A DNA stretch of 39,700 nt from Gammaproteobacteria bacterium (lineage in GTDB: Bacteria > Pseudomonadota > Gammaproteobacteria > Chromatiales > Chromatiaceae). Of this stretch, positions 31,282 through 39,700 are shown piece after piece (within the stretch, counting starts at the first letter, position 1; every line of letters begins with the position of its first letter). A program made the position numbers and the translations under genes. The stretch spans positions 1-39,700 of the forward strand of contig JAJFJN010000077.1 of NCBI GenBank assembly GCA_021773975.1, given 5' to 3'. The notes beneath the pieces were generated by a model. The model saw only the letters and a program-made list of their open reading frames with translations. It did not search any database and had not been told where the DNA came from.

Positions 31282-32242
31282 ATCACCAAAAACAGTCATT
31301 CATGAGCCATGCAATCGTATGGATGACCGGCGCTTAAAACATATTATCTTGCCATGGGAAGAGGGGATTGAGGCTCAGCTGGCACTGGTAGGCGTGCCTT
31401 TTGATGAGGCGATTACCGCAGGTGGTGGACGAGCGGGTGCCAGCGAGGGGCCAGATGCCATCCGTCAGACCTTGAAACGTTATGGTACGACCTATTGCAC
31501 AGAGCATGAGGTTGACTTTGGTGATCTAGAGATTGTCGATTGTGGTGACCTGGAGGTTGTACCGGGGGAGACTGAAGAGACGCATTCTCGGTTGACTCAT
31601 GTTATCTCTGCGCTCTTACAGCAGGGCATGCTACCTATTACCCTGGGTGGTGGGCATGATCTCTCTTTTGCCACTATCCGAGCGCTGGTTGAAAACAGCA
31701 AAAGCCCTGTAGGTGGCATCAATGTGGATGCCCATCTTGATCTGCGTCCTGTCACTGATGGAGTGATCACCAGCGGCACCCCTTTTCGTCGGGCATTGGA
31801 AGAGCTGTCCGGTGGATTTTACGGGAACCGATTTGTTGAGCTGGGTATGGCTGGGCACAGTAATGCCAAGGTGCACTGTGACTATCTGAAAAAACAGGGA
31901 GGAGTGCTGATACCGCTCACTCAATTGCATTTGGATGGAGTGGAGGCCAGCATGCAAACAGCATTACAGCAGGCTGGTGATTCAGCCTTTTTCAGTATCG
32001 ATATTGATGCGATACAACAGGCCTTTGCTCCTGGCTGTAGCGCTCCAGCACCTGTCGGTCTTACGCCGGCTGAGGTTACCTCACTGGCTTACTGGGCGGG
32101 TGCCTCGCCCACAATCAAACTGTTTGATTTGATGGAGTTTTGCCCCCGATTTGATTCAGATAGCCGTACTGCTCGGCTGGCGGCATCCATCCTCTGTTAT
32201 TTCTTTACGGGCTTTGCACAACGATTGGAGGGTTCATTATGA
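31265..32242 (+). CDS. hutG: formimidoylglutamase
   Basis: Hydrolyses N-formimidoyl-glutamate to glutamate and formamide, so the pathway is the four-enzyme form. It belongs to the arginase/agmatinase family; the two-manganese site appears in [21 protein letters not shown] and FFSIDIDAI. The start is uncertain: ATG 31265 (GAGCGAG upstream), 31259 or 31319. With 31265 it overlaps hutH by 17 bases. Its TGA overlaps the hutU ATG. Confidence 0.92.
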   Translation: MLAHLKSPKTVIHEPCNRMDDRRLKHIILPWEEGIEAQLALVGVPFDEAITAGGGRAGASEGPDAIRQTLKRYGTTYCTEHEVDFGDLEIVDCGDLEVVPGETEETHSRLTHVISALLQQGMLPITLGGGHDLSFATIRALVENSKSPVGGINVDAHLDLRPVTDGVITSGTPFRRALEELSGGFYGNRFVELGMAGHSNAKVHCDYLKKQGGVLIPLTQLHLDGVEASMQTALQQAGDSAFFSIDIDAIQQAFAPGCSAPAPVGLTPAEVTSLAYWAGASPTIKLFDLMEFCPRFDSDSRTARLAASILCYFFTGFAQRLEGSL

Positions 32243-33936
32243 CTAGGCCACTCTATCCAAAGGAGAAACCGACAGCCCCCATTCATGCCCAAACAGGGTC
32301 AGAGTTGCGTTGCGGCAGTTGGGAGATTGAGGCAGCCCTGCGCATGCTAGAGAATAATCTGGATCCAGCAGTAGCGCTGATTCCTGATGAGCTGATTGTC
32401 TACGGTGGCAGTGGTCGGGCGGCTCGTAACTGGCGTGCTTATAACGGCATTGTTAAGGCCCTCAAAGGGCTTAAACCTGATGAAACCCTGCTGGTGCAGT
32501 CAGGCAAGGCGGTGGGTGCGTTACAAACCTTTGAGCATGCGCCACGAGTATTGATTGCCAACTCCAATATTGTCCCCGCCTGGTCTACGCAGGAGAACTT
32601 CGATCGCTATGATGAGATGGGCCTCACCATGTACGGTCAGATGACCGCAGGCAGCTGGATCTATATTGGCACCCAGGGGATTCTGCAGGGCACCTATGAG
32701 ACCTTGGGTGCGCTGGCGGCAGAACACTTCAATGGCAGCCTCAAGGGTAAATGGGTGGTTACGGGTGGGTTGGGTGGCATGAGTGGTGCTCAGCCGCTGG
32801 CGGTAACCATGAATGAAGGGGTGCTGTTGGTAGTTGAGGCCATTGCCGAGCGAATCGAGCAGAAGGTTCGGGAAGGTTATTGCGACAAGATGGCGACGAA
32901 CCTGGATCAAGCCATGGCATGGGTTAAACAAGCTGTTGCCGGTCAGAAACCGCTATCTGTGGGGTTGGTGGGGAACACGGCAGATATCCTGCCCGAGCTG
33001 GTGAAGAAAGAGATGATCCCTGATGTAGTAACGGATCAGACCTCTGCCCATAACCTGCTTGATTATGTCCCACAAGGCCCATTGGATGAGGTGTTGGCGC
33101 TTAAAGAATCCAACCCTGCTGAATACAAGAAACGAGCGCAGCAGAGTATTGTGGCTCACACCCAGGCAATTCTAACCATGCAGCAGCAGGGTGCCATTGC
33201 TTTTGATTATGGCAATAATCTCAGAGGTCAGGCGGAGAAGGGTGGCCTGGCTGTACGCGATGCTCAGGGCGAGTTTCTCTATCCCGGTTTTGTTCCGGCC
33301 TATATCCGTCCGCTGTTTTGTCAGGGCAAAGGCCCTTTCCGTTGGGCTGCGCTCTCGGGTGATCCTGAAGATATCCGCAGGATCGATAAAAAGATCCTCG
33401 AAACCTTTCCCGAAGATGAGGGGCTGCGCCGCTGGATCACTCTGGCGGGGGAGAAGGTGCTTTTCATTGGTCTACCCAGTCGTGTCTGTTGGTTGGGTTA
33501 TGGTGAGCGGGCAAAAATGGGGTTGATCATTAATGAGATGGTTGCTTCGAAAGAGCTCAAAGCACCTGTTGTGATTGGTCGTGATCACCTGGATTGTGGT
33601 TCAGTGGCCTCACCCAATCGTGAAACAGAAGGGATGCGGGATGGCAGTGATGCCATTGCCGACTGGCCCTTGCTCAATGCCCTGGCCAATACGGCCTGTG
33701 GTGCAGATTGGGTCTCCATCCACAATGGAGGTGGTGTCGGTATTGGCAATGCTACTCATGCCGGGATGGTGATTGTTGCCACTGGAACAAAAGAGAAAGC
33801 AGCGCGCCTGGAACGGGTGCTTACAGCTGATCCTGCTCTTGGTGTCATGCGTCATGCTGACGCAGGCTATGAGGAAGCCATCAAGGTAGCAGATGAGAGG
33901 GAGGTTCAAGTGGGCAGCAAGTGGCAGGAAAAGTAA
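32239..33936 (+). CDS. hutU: urocanate hydratase
   Basis: Converts urocanate to imidazolone propionate with tightly bound NAD. The family is clear from [29 protein letters not shown], the catalytic-Cys segment [15 protein letters not shown], and [18 protein letters not shown] with [16 protein letters not shown] near the end. Length 565, as expected. Its start overlaps hutG (ATGA) and its stop shares a base with the hutI ATG. Confidence 0.97.
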   Translation: MTRPLYPKEKPTAPIHAQTGSELRCGSWEIEAALRMLENNLDPAVALIPDELIVYGGSGRAARNWRAYNGIVKALKGLKPDETLLVQSGKAVGALQTFEHAPRVLIANSNIVPAWSTQENFDRYDEMGLTMYGQMTAGSWIYIGTQGILQGTYETLGALAAEHFNGSLKGKWVVTGGLGGMSGAQPLAVTMNEGVLLVVEAIAERIEQKVREGYCDKMATNLDQAMAWVKQAVAGQKPLSVGLVGNTADILPELVKKEMIPDVVTDQTSAHNLLDYVPQGPLDEVLALKESNPAEYKKRAQQSIVAHTQAILTMQQQGAIAFDYGNNLRGQAEKGGLAVRDAQGEFLYPGFVPAYIRPLFCQGKGPFRWAALSGDPEDIRRIDKKILETFPEDEGLRRWITLAGEKVLFIGLPSRVCWLGYGERAKMGLIINEMVASKELKAPVVIGRDHLDCGSVASPNRETEGMRDGSDAIADWPLLNALANTACGADWVSIHNGGGVGIGNATHAGMVIVATGTKEKAARLERVLTADPALGVMRHADAGYEEAIKVADEREVQVGSKWQEK

Positions 33937-35153
33937 TGGCTCAAACGGTTGATTTATTAATCACCCATGCCAGCCAGCTTCTCACCATGGAAGATGACCT
34001 GGGGCTGATTGAAGATGGTGCGCTGGCCATTCAAAATGGGAAGGTTGTTGAGACAGGTTCCAGTGCGGATCTGGAAAAAAGATATACCGGGCAGGAGACA
34101 ATCGATGCCACTGGCAAAACCATCACTCCCGGACTTATAGATTGTCATACCCATCTCCTGTTTGCAGGCAGCCGAGAGGATGAGTTCCTTAGCCGGTTAA
34201 AAGGGGCTGACTACCTAAGCATCCTCCAACAAGGTGGCGGCATTCTGAATACAGTAGAGCAGCTACGACAAGCCACACCAGATGATCTGATCCAGCACGG
34301 CCTTAAATGGCTCAATGAATTCCTGGCTCATGGTGTTACCTGTGTGGAAATCAAGAGTGGGTATGGACTGGATTATGCCAATGAAAAGAAGATGCTGGAG
34401 GCTATTTCAGCACTGAGTGGATATACAGATCAACATCTTGTCTCCACATTTCTCGGCGCACATGCCTTTCCCAAAGAGATGAAAGAGCAGCCAGAAAAAC
34501 AGATGGATGAACTGGTGAATCATATGCTGCCAGCGTTTAGGCATTTGGCTGAGCATTGTGATCTCTTTTTAGAAAAAAATGCTTTCTCGCTTGATCAAGC
34601 TGAAGTGATTTTGGAGCGTGCGCAAAGTTTTGGCTATGGTTTAAAGATGCATACCAATCAACTGAGCCAGCTGGGCGGTATAGCGCTGGCAAAAAAGTAC
34701 CAACTACTCTCGGTAGATCATTTGGATACTATAAGTGAGCAGGAGATTGAAACACTGGCAGAGACAGATGTTGTGGCTGTTCTGCTACCTGGGGCTTCAT
34801 TTTTTCTAAAAGAGTCAGCTTGGGCACCTGCCAGACAATTGATTGATAAACAGATTCCGGTGGCGCTTGCGACAGATTTTAACCCGGGTTCATCCCCTTG
34901 CCCCAACCTCCATTTTATAATGAACCTGGCTGTGCACCAGTTGGGTATGTTGCCGCATGAGGTATGGCAGGCGGTTACTATTACAGCAGCTAAGGCGCTC
35001 GGTAAAGAAGATATTGCTGGTAGCTTGGCTACGGGTAAGCGTGCAGACTTTGTGCTGTGGTCAATGCCTAATCACCTTTATCCTTTCTATCACTTTGGAA
35101 AGAATTTCGTAGAAAAAGTATGGATTAATGGCCGTTTTGCTCATCGACATTAA
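33936..35153 (+). CDS. hutI: imidazolonepropionase
   Basis: A metal-dependent amidohydrolase that opens imidazolone propionate to formimidoyl-glutamate. The metal-binding pair is in LIDCHTHLLFAG (His71 and His73). CVEIKSGYGL, the MHTNQLSQLG segment, and ALATDFNPGSSPCPNL are family consensus. The ATG at 33936 shares its A with the hutU TAA and has AGGA upstream. It closes the hut operon; no hutC repressor or histidine transporter is present in this window. Confidence 0.96.
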   Translation: MAQTVDLLITHASQLLTMEDDLGLIEDGALAIQNGKVVETGSSADLEKRYTGQETIDATGKTITPGLIDCHTHLLFAGSREDEFLSRLKGADYLSILQQGGGILNTVEQLRQATPDDLIQHGLKWLNEFLAHGVTCVEIKSGYGLDYANEKKMLEAISALSGYTDQHLVSTFLGAHAFPKEMKEQPEKQMDELVNHMLPAFRHLAEHCDLFLEKNAFSLDQAEVILERAQSFGYGLKMHTNQLSQLGGIALAKKYQLLSVDHLDTISEQEIETLAETDVVAVLLPGASFFLKESAWAPARQLIDKQIPVALATDFNPGSSPCPNLHFIMNLAVHQLGMLPHEVWQAVTITAAKALGKEDIAGSLATGKRADFVLWSMPNHLYPFYHFGKNFVEKVWINGRFAHRH

Positions 35154-35179
35154 TTGTATTAACCTAGAGGGAATTAGGT

Positions 35180-35212
35180 AGAGGGTGTTGGTATATTAGC
35201 CACTCTCTTTTA
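35180..35212 (+). terminator. probable terminator of the hut operon
   Basis: Arms AGAGGGTG and CACTCTCT (one mismatch) enclose 13 bases and are followed by TTTTATT, 27 bases after the hutI stop. Confidence 0.45.
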
Positions 35213-35256
35213 TTAATGCTGATCACATAATGAACTGTTAGCGGTAACAAAAAAAT

Positions 35257-35583
35257 ATGAATAAATTGCAATCAAATTCACATGCGACAACTATGAATTA
35301 TATTTTAATAATCGTACTCACAGTTGTTGCACTTTCGGGTACGGCCTACATCATATGGCATGCTGTAAATTCTCCGCCATTTGATTTAGAACTTTCAATG
35401 GGATTTGAAACAAAAAAAGGTGTTCAGTGCGTCGCTAATGAGTTAATTAATAAAAACATTCCCCATGAAATTGTTGAGTTTAATGAAAAAGAGTGGATTG
35501 TATTGCAGGTTATAGAAGATAAAACCGAATTACAGTCGATTCTAGAAAATAGATGTTCTGCCTTTAAATCTAAAGCGTATTAA
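35257..35583 (+). CDS. small membrane-anchored hypothetical protein
   Basis: A 108-residue protein with one membrane helix (about 15-35, ILIIVLTVVALSGTAYIIW) and a soluble tail of about 70 residues containing two Cys. I cannot name a family. Starts at ATG 35257 or ATG 35293 are both possible. It lies alone between hutI and the convergent transaldolase gene. Confidence 0.5.
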   Translation: MNKLQSNSHATTMNYILIIVLTVVALSGTAYIIWHAVNSPPFDLELSMGFETKKGVQCVANELINKNIPHEIVEFNEKEWIVLQVIEDKTELQSILENRCSAFKSKAY

Positions 35584-35636
35584 TTGAGTTTTTTTGTTGG
35601 GCCAGCGGTATGGCGTAGTGCCGCATGAGTTTATAT

Positions 35637-35672
35637 GCTGTGCAGCGAAGTGAAAGTCCACCGCTGCACAGC
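35637..35672. terminator. 11-bp-arm hairpin between convergent genes
   Basis: GCTGTGCAGCG / CGCTGCACAGC with a 14-base loop, 28 bases beyond the transaldolase stop. It has no strong T-run on either side. It is placed to end both convergent transcripts. Confidence 0.5.
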
Positions 35673-35699
35673 AATCAAATATCTATCTTTGAGTCAGTC

Positions 35700-36629
35700 T
35701 CATGATTCAAATGCCTTACTGTCTTCCACAAAGGATTTCATCCCCTCATTGGTAAGCGGGTGATCGGCTACCCCCATCAAAAGAGGGGCGGGGATGGTTA
35801 GGATATCTGCACCACAGAGTAGGCACTCTGGGATCTGTACCCCATTACGAAATGATGCAGCCAGCACCTCTGTTGTAATGTCATAGTTTGCAAAGATAGT
35901 TGTTATTTCGTGAATCAGCCGAACGCCCGCATCCATACGTGAACCTGCATTAGCCACATAGGCGGTATTGTGTTGTCTGCTGTTCTCTTTCGTCCCTTTG
36001 TGATCTTCCAGATAGTAGAGGGCGTTGCCAGATGCCATCTCAACGGCATCATGTTTGTACATGTAGTCAGCCAATCGACCCAGGAATGGGGATACGTAAG
36101 AGGCTCCGGCCTGTGCGGCAAACAGGGCTTGGGTGCTATTAAAAATAAGCGTGGCATTGGTTTGAATGTCACGCTTCCAAAGGGCATGCAGTACTTTAAG
36201 ACCTGTATTTTTATCGAGTGCTGGATCAACTGCCTCGTAACCGCCAACAGGTACTTTAATGACAACATTGCTACCAAAGGCAGCCAGCGCTTCTGCCTGG
36301 GCAATCATCTTGTCTGCCTGTAGCTCTGTAAGCTCCAGTGAGACAGGATAAGGCGCCATCAATGTGACAATCTCCTGCATCATCTCTTTGGCCTGTGACC
36401 ATGAGGTGGCTCCCGCCCGTTTCATCAGGGTAGGGTTGGTGGTGACACCGTTGATGATGCCTGCCTCTAACAGTGGGCGGATCTCGTCGATGGTTCCTGT
36501 ATCAGCAAAAATCTTGGGGGCTTTGGCTGCGGGGTGCTTGAGTGATTTGCCCTCTGTGGTCGGGTTGTTGACCGGCATGGATTGTCTGCGCGCCCCAATA
36601 TGAGCGGGGATCTGGTCTGGCTTCAGCAT
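35700..36629 (-). CDS. transaldolase-family protein
   Basis: A 309-residue class I aldolase of the transaldolase/fructose-6-phosphate aldolase family. Core motifs are KIFADTGTIDEIRPLL (from residue 39), GVTTNPTLMKRAG and the Schiff-base lysine in NVVIKVPVGG (Lys125). The N-terminal 38 residues precede the usual family start and are Pro/Lys-rich; an internal ATG at 36578 would remove half of them. It most likely runs transaldolase chemistry in the pentose phosphate pathway. Aldolase activity cannot be excluded. Confidence 0.88.
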   Translation of the reverse strand: MLKPDQIPAHIGARRQSMPVNNPTTEGKSLKHPAAKAPKIFADTGTIDEIRPLLEAGIINGVTTNPTLMKRAGATSWSQAKEMMQEIVTLMAPYPVSLELTELQADKMIAQAEALAAFGSNVVIKVPVGGYEAVDPALDKNTGLKVLHALWKRDIQTNATLIFNSTQALFAAQAGASYVSPFLGRLADYMYKHDAVEMASGNALYYLEDHKGTKENSRQHNTAYVANAGSRMDAGVRLIHEITTIFANYDITTEVLAASFRNGVQIPECLLCGADILTIPAPLLMGVADHPLTNEGMKSFVEDSKAFES

Positions 36630-36756
36630 GTTGTCATCTCTTTTGTTAGGTGTGCATAACGGCCAATGGCCAGATTTCTCATTATCTTAGAAGCGCGCGC
36701 AATAATCCATTCAGCTTTGTTACAATGCCTGCCCACTTTTGCTACAGAATCGACCT

Positions 36757-39054
36757 ATGACCCTCTACCAAACCATTGCCTCTGAACTGAATGCGCGACC
36801 ACAACAAGTGGAGGCTGCTGTTAAATTGCTGGATGAAGGGGCGACTGTGCCTTTTGTAGCGCGTTATCGTAAAGAGGCAACGGGTGGGTTGGATGATACG
36901 CAGCTGCGTAATCTGGAAGAGCGTCTGCGCTATATCCGCGAGTTGGATGAGCGGCGAACCACCGTGCTGGCCAATATTCAGGAGCAGGGCAAGCTAACCC
37001 CTGAGCTGGATGCATTGATTCAGGCAGCAGATTCCAAGACCCGCCTGGAGGATCTCTATCTCCCTTACAAGCAGAAGCGCCGTACCAAGGCACAGATTGC
37101 CCGTGAAGCCGGTTTGGAGCCTTTGGCAAAGCAACTGCTGGCAGATCCTGCGCTGGTGCCTGAGGCAACTGCAACTGCCTATGTTGATGTAGATAAAGGT
37201 GTGGCTGATTCAGCAGCTGCGCTGGATGGTGCGCGCCAGATATTGATGGAGCAGTTTGCAGAGGATGCAGAGCTGGTAGGGCAGCTGCGTGAGATGCTGT
37301 GGAGTGATGCCAATGTAAAGTGTGCTGTGGTAGCGGGAAAAGAGGAGGCAGGCGCCAAGTTTTCAGACTACTTTGATTTCTCTGAGGCACTGAAAAAGAT
37401 CCCATCGCACCGGGCATTGGCACTCTTTCGTGGTCGCAAAGAGGGGGTTCTAGCATTCTCTATTGAGATGCCAGCAGATGCGGGTAAGCCATCGACTGAG
37501 CCAGCGGTTGCAGAGGGTGTAATTGCAAAACATCAGGGGATTAGTGAGCAGGGGCGACCAGCTGATCGATGGTTAAAGGATACCGTGCGTTGGGCTTGGC
37601 GGGTAAAGATTCAGAGCCATCTAAATACTGATCTACTGGGACGAATCAACGAGGCGGCTGAAGAGGAAGCGATAAAGGTCTTTGCCAGAAATCTACATGA
37701 TCTATTGCTCTCAGCACCTGCGGGGCCACGCGCTACATTGGGGCTTGATCCTGGGCTGCGCACCGGGGTTAAGGTGGCCGTAGTGGATGCCACAGGAAAG
37801 GTGCTGGATACCGCAACCATCTACCCCCATGTACCAAAGAATCAATGGGATCAATCAATTGCACAGCTAGCTAAATTAGCCGCAAAACATAAGGTGGACC
37901 TGATTGCTATTGGCAATGGAACAGCCTCCCGAGAGACGGATAAGTTGGCGGCAGGGCTGATTAAGCGACACCCTGAATTATCTATGACCAAGGTGATGGT
38001 CAGTGAGGCGGGAGCTTCAGTCTATTCAGCATCAGAACTGGCCGCCAAGGAGTTTCCAGATCTGGATGTGAGTCTGCGTGGGGCCGTCTCAATAGCACGT
38101 CGCCTGCAAGATCCGCTGGCTGAGCTGGTAAAGATTGAGCCTAAATCAATTGGTGTGGGTCAGTATCAGCATGATGTCAGCCAAACTCGCCTTGCCCGCA
38201 TGTTGGTTGCAGTGGTTGAGGATTGTGTGAATGCGGTAGGGGTTGATGTGAATATGGCCTCTGTACCGTTGTTGAAACAGGTATCAGGATTGAGTACTAC
38301 CCTGGCAGAAAATATTGTTGCGTATCGTGATGAGCATGGTGCCTTTAGCAGTCGTAAACAGCTACTAAAAGTGCCACGTCTTGGGCAGAAGGCATTTGAG
38401 CAGGGTGCGGGCTTTTTACGGATTATGAATGGTGATAATCCGCTGGATGCATCATCAGTACACCCTGAGGCCTATCCTGTGGTGCAGCGTATCGTAGAGG
38501 CCAGCAACCACAATATAAAAAGTCTAGTGGGTGATATTAAATTTATTCGTAGTCTCAAACCAAGTGATTATACTGATGAACGTTTTGGTGAACCCACAGT
38601 AAAAGATATCTTGGGTGAGTTAGAAAAACCGGGGCGAGATCCTCGGCCAGAATTTAAAACAGCACAATTTGCAGAGGGTGTTGAAGAGGTAAAAGACCTG
38701 CAGCCTGGCATGGTGCTGGAAGGTGTTGTCACCAATGTGACCAACTTTGGTGCCTTTGTTGATGTCGGCGTACATCAGGATGGTCTGGTGCATATCTCTG
38801 CGCTGTCTGACAAATTTGTAAAAGATCCTCACCAAGTAGTTAAAGCAGGTGACCTGGTGAAGGTGAAGGTGATGCAGATTGATATTAAAAGAAAGCGTGT
38901 TGGTCTCACAATGCGATTGGGTGATGACCATCGGGATCAGGTGGTAGAGAAACCGCGGGAACGTAATCAACCACGTAGTAAACCTCAGCATAAAAAATCG
39001 CAGCAGGCTCCCCAAGGGGCAATGGCTGATGCGTTTGCTAAATTAAAACGTTAG
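36757..39054 (+). CDS. tex: Tex-family RNA-binding transcription accessory protein
   Basis: A 765-residue Tex protein. It has the N-terminal helical Tex domain ([18 protein letters not shown]), a YqgF/RNase H-like domain ([18 protein letters not shown]), helix-hairpin-helix repeats (about 490-560) and a C-terminal S1 domain ([31 protein letters not shown]). The tail is Lys/Gln/Arg-rich. The ATG at 36757 gives the usual N-terminus, although no ribosome site is obvious. Tex binds RNA and acts in transcription; the exact role is not settled. Confidence 0.95.
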   Translation: MTLYQTIASELNARPQQVEAAVKLLDEGATVPFVARYRKEATGGLDDTQLRNLEERLRYIRELDERRTTVLANIQEQGKLTPELDALIQAADSKTRLEDLYLPYKQKRRTKAQIAREAGLEPLAKQLLADPALVPEATATAYVDVDKGVADSAAALDGARQILMEQFAEDAELVGQLREMLWSDANVKCAVVAGKEEAGAKFSDYFDFSEALKKIPSHRALALFRGRKEGVLAFSIEMPADAGKPSTEPAVAEGVIAKHQGISEQGRPADRWLKDTVRWAWRVKIQSHLNTDLLGRINEAAEEEAIKVFARNLHDLLLSAPAGPRATLGLDPGLRTGVKVAVVDATGKVLDTATIYPHVPKNQWDQSIAQLAKLAAKHKVDLIAIGNGTASRETDKLAAGLIKRHPELSMTKVMVSEAGASVYSASELAAKEFPDLDVSLRGAVSIARRLQDPLAELVKIEPKSIGVGQYQHDVSQTRLARMLVAVVEDCVNAVGVDVNMASVPLLKQVSGLSTTLAENIVAYRDEHGAFSSRKQLLKVPRLGQKAFEQGAGFLRIMNGDNPLDASSVHPEAYPVVQRIVEASNHNIKSLVGDIKFIRSLKPSDYTDERFGEPTVKDILGELEKPGRDPRPEFKTAQFAEGVEEVKDLQPGMVLEGVVTNVTNFGAFVDVGVHQDGLVHISALSDKFVKDPHQVVKAGDLVKVKVMQIDIKRKRVGLTMRLGDDHRDQVVEKPRERNQPRSKPQHKKSQQAPQGAMADAFAKLKR

Positions 39055-39114
39055 TGTGGAGTGTTTTAAGTTTGCAAAATTACTTGGATATATTTAGGTA
39101 GACAATGACTGATT

Positions 39115-39140
39115 GTAATACTCAAGTCAGTATTACTTTA
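39115..39140. terminator. bidirectional hairpin between tex and the receiver remnant
   Basis: GTAATACT / AGTATTAC with a 6-base loop, followed by TTTA on the plus strand. It directly abuts the stop of the minus-strand gene and follows tex by about 60 bases. Confidence 0.5.
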
Positions 39141-39605
39141 CGCATCAAGCAGGCTACGTATCTGGGTAAGCAATGTATTGGCTGTGTAAGGCTTATGAAT
39201 AAGATTATCCTGTAAAAATTTATCAATAATCTCAATATTGTCATGATCATCAAAGCCGCTCGTGAGTTGAATCTTTGTTGTTGGATAGCGCTTTTGAATT
39301 TCGTGTGCCAATTGATAGCCATTCATTCCTGGCATAATGATGTCAGATAGAACCAGGTCAAAATGACCGTTAGATAACTTTTCCAACGCAATTGCAGCGC
39401 TCTCAGCCGTCTCAATCTGATATCCTTTTGACCCGAGGATATCCTCAGCCAGCTGACATAAAGAGGGTTCATCATCCACAATTAATATATGTTCGTCTCC
39501 CCGTATAAGATCATCGTTGACAGGTTCTTGTAGATCAGTACTGCTCTCGGTTCCATAATATCTAGTGTAGTGTATTAAATTGACTGCTGATATATAATAT
39601 TTACT
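39138..39605 (-). pseudogene. response-regulator receiver domain, 5' end lost
   Basis: The frame encodes a complete CheY-like receiver: HILIVDDEPSL, the phospho-acceptor Asp in FDLVLSDIIMPGMNG, the Ser/Thr in QLTSGF and the Lys in IHKPY. A GTG lies just after ILI, but it would remove the first strand. The frame remains open upstream to a TGA at 39606-39608, reading a linker-like GTESSTDLQEPVNDD, with no ATG, GTG or TTG. This looks like the C-terminal receiver of a hybrid histidine kinase whose kinase part is frameshifted or deleted. The window edge limits the view. Confidence 0.65.
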
Positions 39606-39700
39606 TCACTCACCTACCCATTACACTTAATGCCTGCTCAAATCAAAATCATCTTATCAGCAAAAGACAAAAAACAACTGGCGCAAAATATAAGGAGCCG

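Noticed and set aside
36821-37456. 211-codon minus-strand frame inside tex
   Set aside because: It is antisense to a conserved domain of tex and has Pro/His/Leu-rich content typical of shadow frames.
1-39700. CRISPR array or further RNA genes
   Set aside because: No regularly spaced repeats of 25-40 bases and no other tRNA-like or rRNA sequence were seen; the only confident RNA gene is tRNA-Asn.

Overview
The window joins the right-hand end of an integrated conjugative or mobilisable element (about 1-13,670) to a stretch of ordinary gammaproteobacterial chromosome (about 13,680-39,700). The chromosomal side carries exbB-exbD-lpxK-ycaR-kdsB, rapA, a tRNA-Asn, a hut operon, a transaldolase-family gene, tex, a pentahaem cytochrome c and a GGDEF/EAL protein. 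This suits a free-living or symbiotic gammaproteobacterium, perhaps from the sulfur-oxidising lineages. I cannot name a genus from sequence alone.

1-2,340: a damaged RIT-type (recombinase in trio) insertion, with the 3' end of one tyrosine recombinase ATGA-coupled to a complete one. A cluster of TTATGCGG palindromes, a small hypothetical gene and a DUF6573 gene whose 3' end looks replaced follow.

2,339-10,841: the replication, maintenance and regulation block of an SPI-7/PFGI-1-like element, all on the minus strand. From promoter to distal end it reads: small DNA-binding protein, FlhD-like, FlhC-like, ParB, DUF2857, STY4528-type replication protein, PFL_4669 (TIGR03761) protein, ParR-like, ParM, DUF3577 (STY4534) protein, RadC-like and DUF6573. 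Palindromes lie between and inside several of these genes, notably in the linker of the replication gene.

10,838-13,670: the control and integration end. Two outward-facing copies of an 80-bp leader module flank an IHF-beta gene; each carries a nested dyad and a mini-ORF beginning MELFIF. An AlpA-type excisionase converges with a tyrosine integrase that is interrupted by one in-frame TGA. Three perfect 11-bp repeats sit upstream of the integrase. A fragment matching the 3' end of a tRNA-Leu marks the likely attR.

13,680-21,700: an orphan GH24 lysozyme, the lipid A/KDO operon (kdsB, ycaR, lpxK) with exbD and exbB, a broken transposase, tRNA-Asn with a good terminator, and rapA.

21,980-39,700: a possible hot-dog protein, a secreted protein, a PAS-GGDEF-EAL protein, VF530, a patatin-like lipase next to a membrane/coiled-coil protein, the pentahaem cytochrome, hutHGUI (histidine to glutamate plus formamide), a small membrane protein, the transaldolase-family gene, tex, and a receiver-domain remnant without a start codon.

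The least familiar feature is the pair of leader modules around ihfB, close to an FlhDC-like activator pair. The second is a possible replication origin inside the replication gene.
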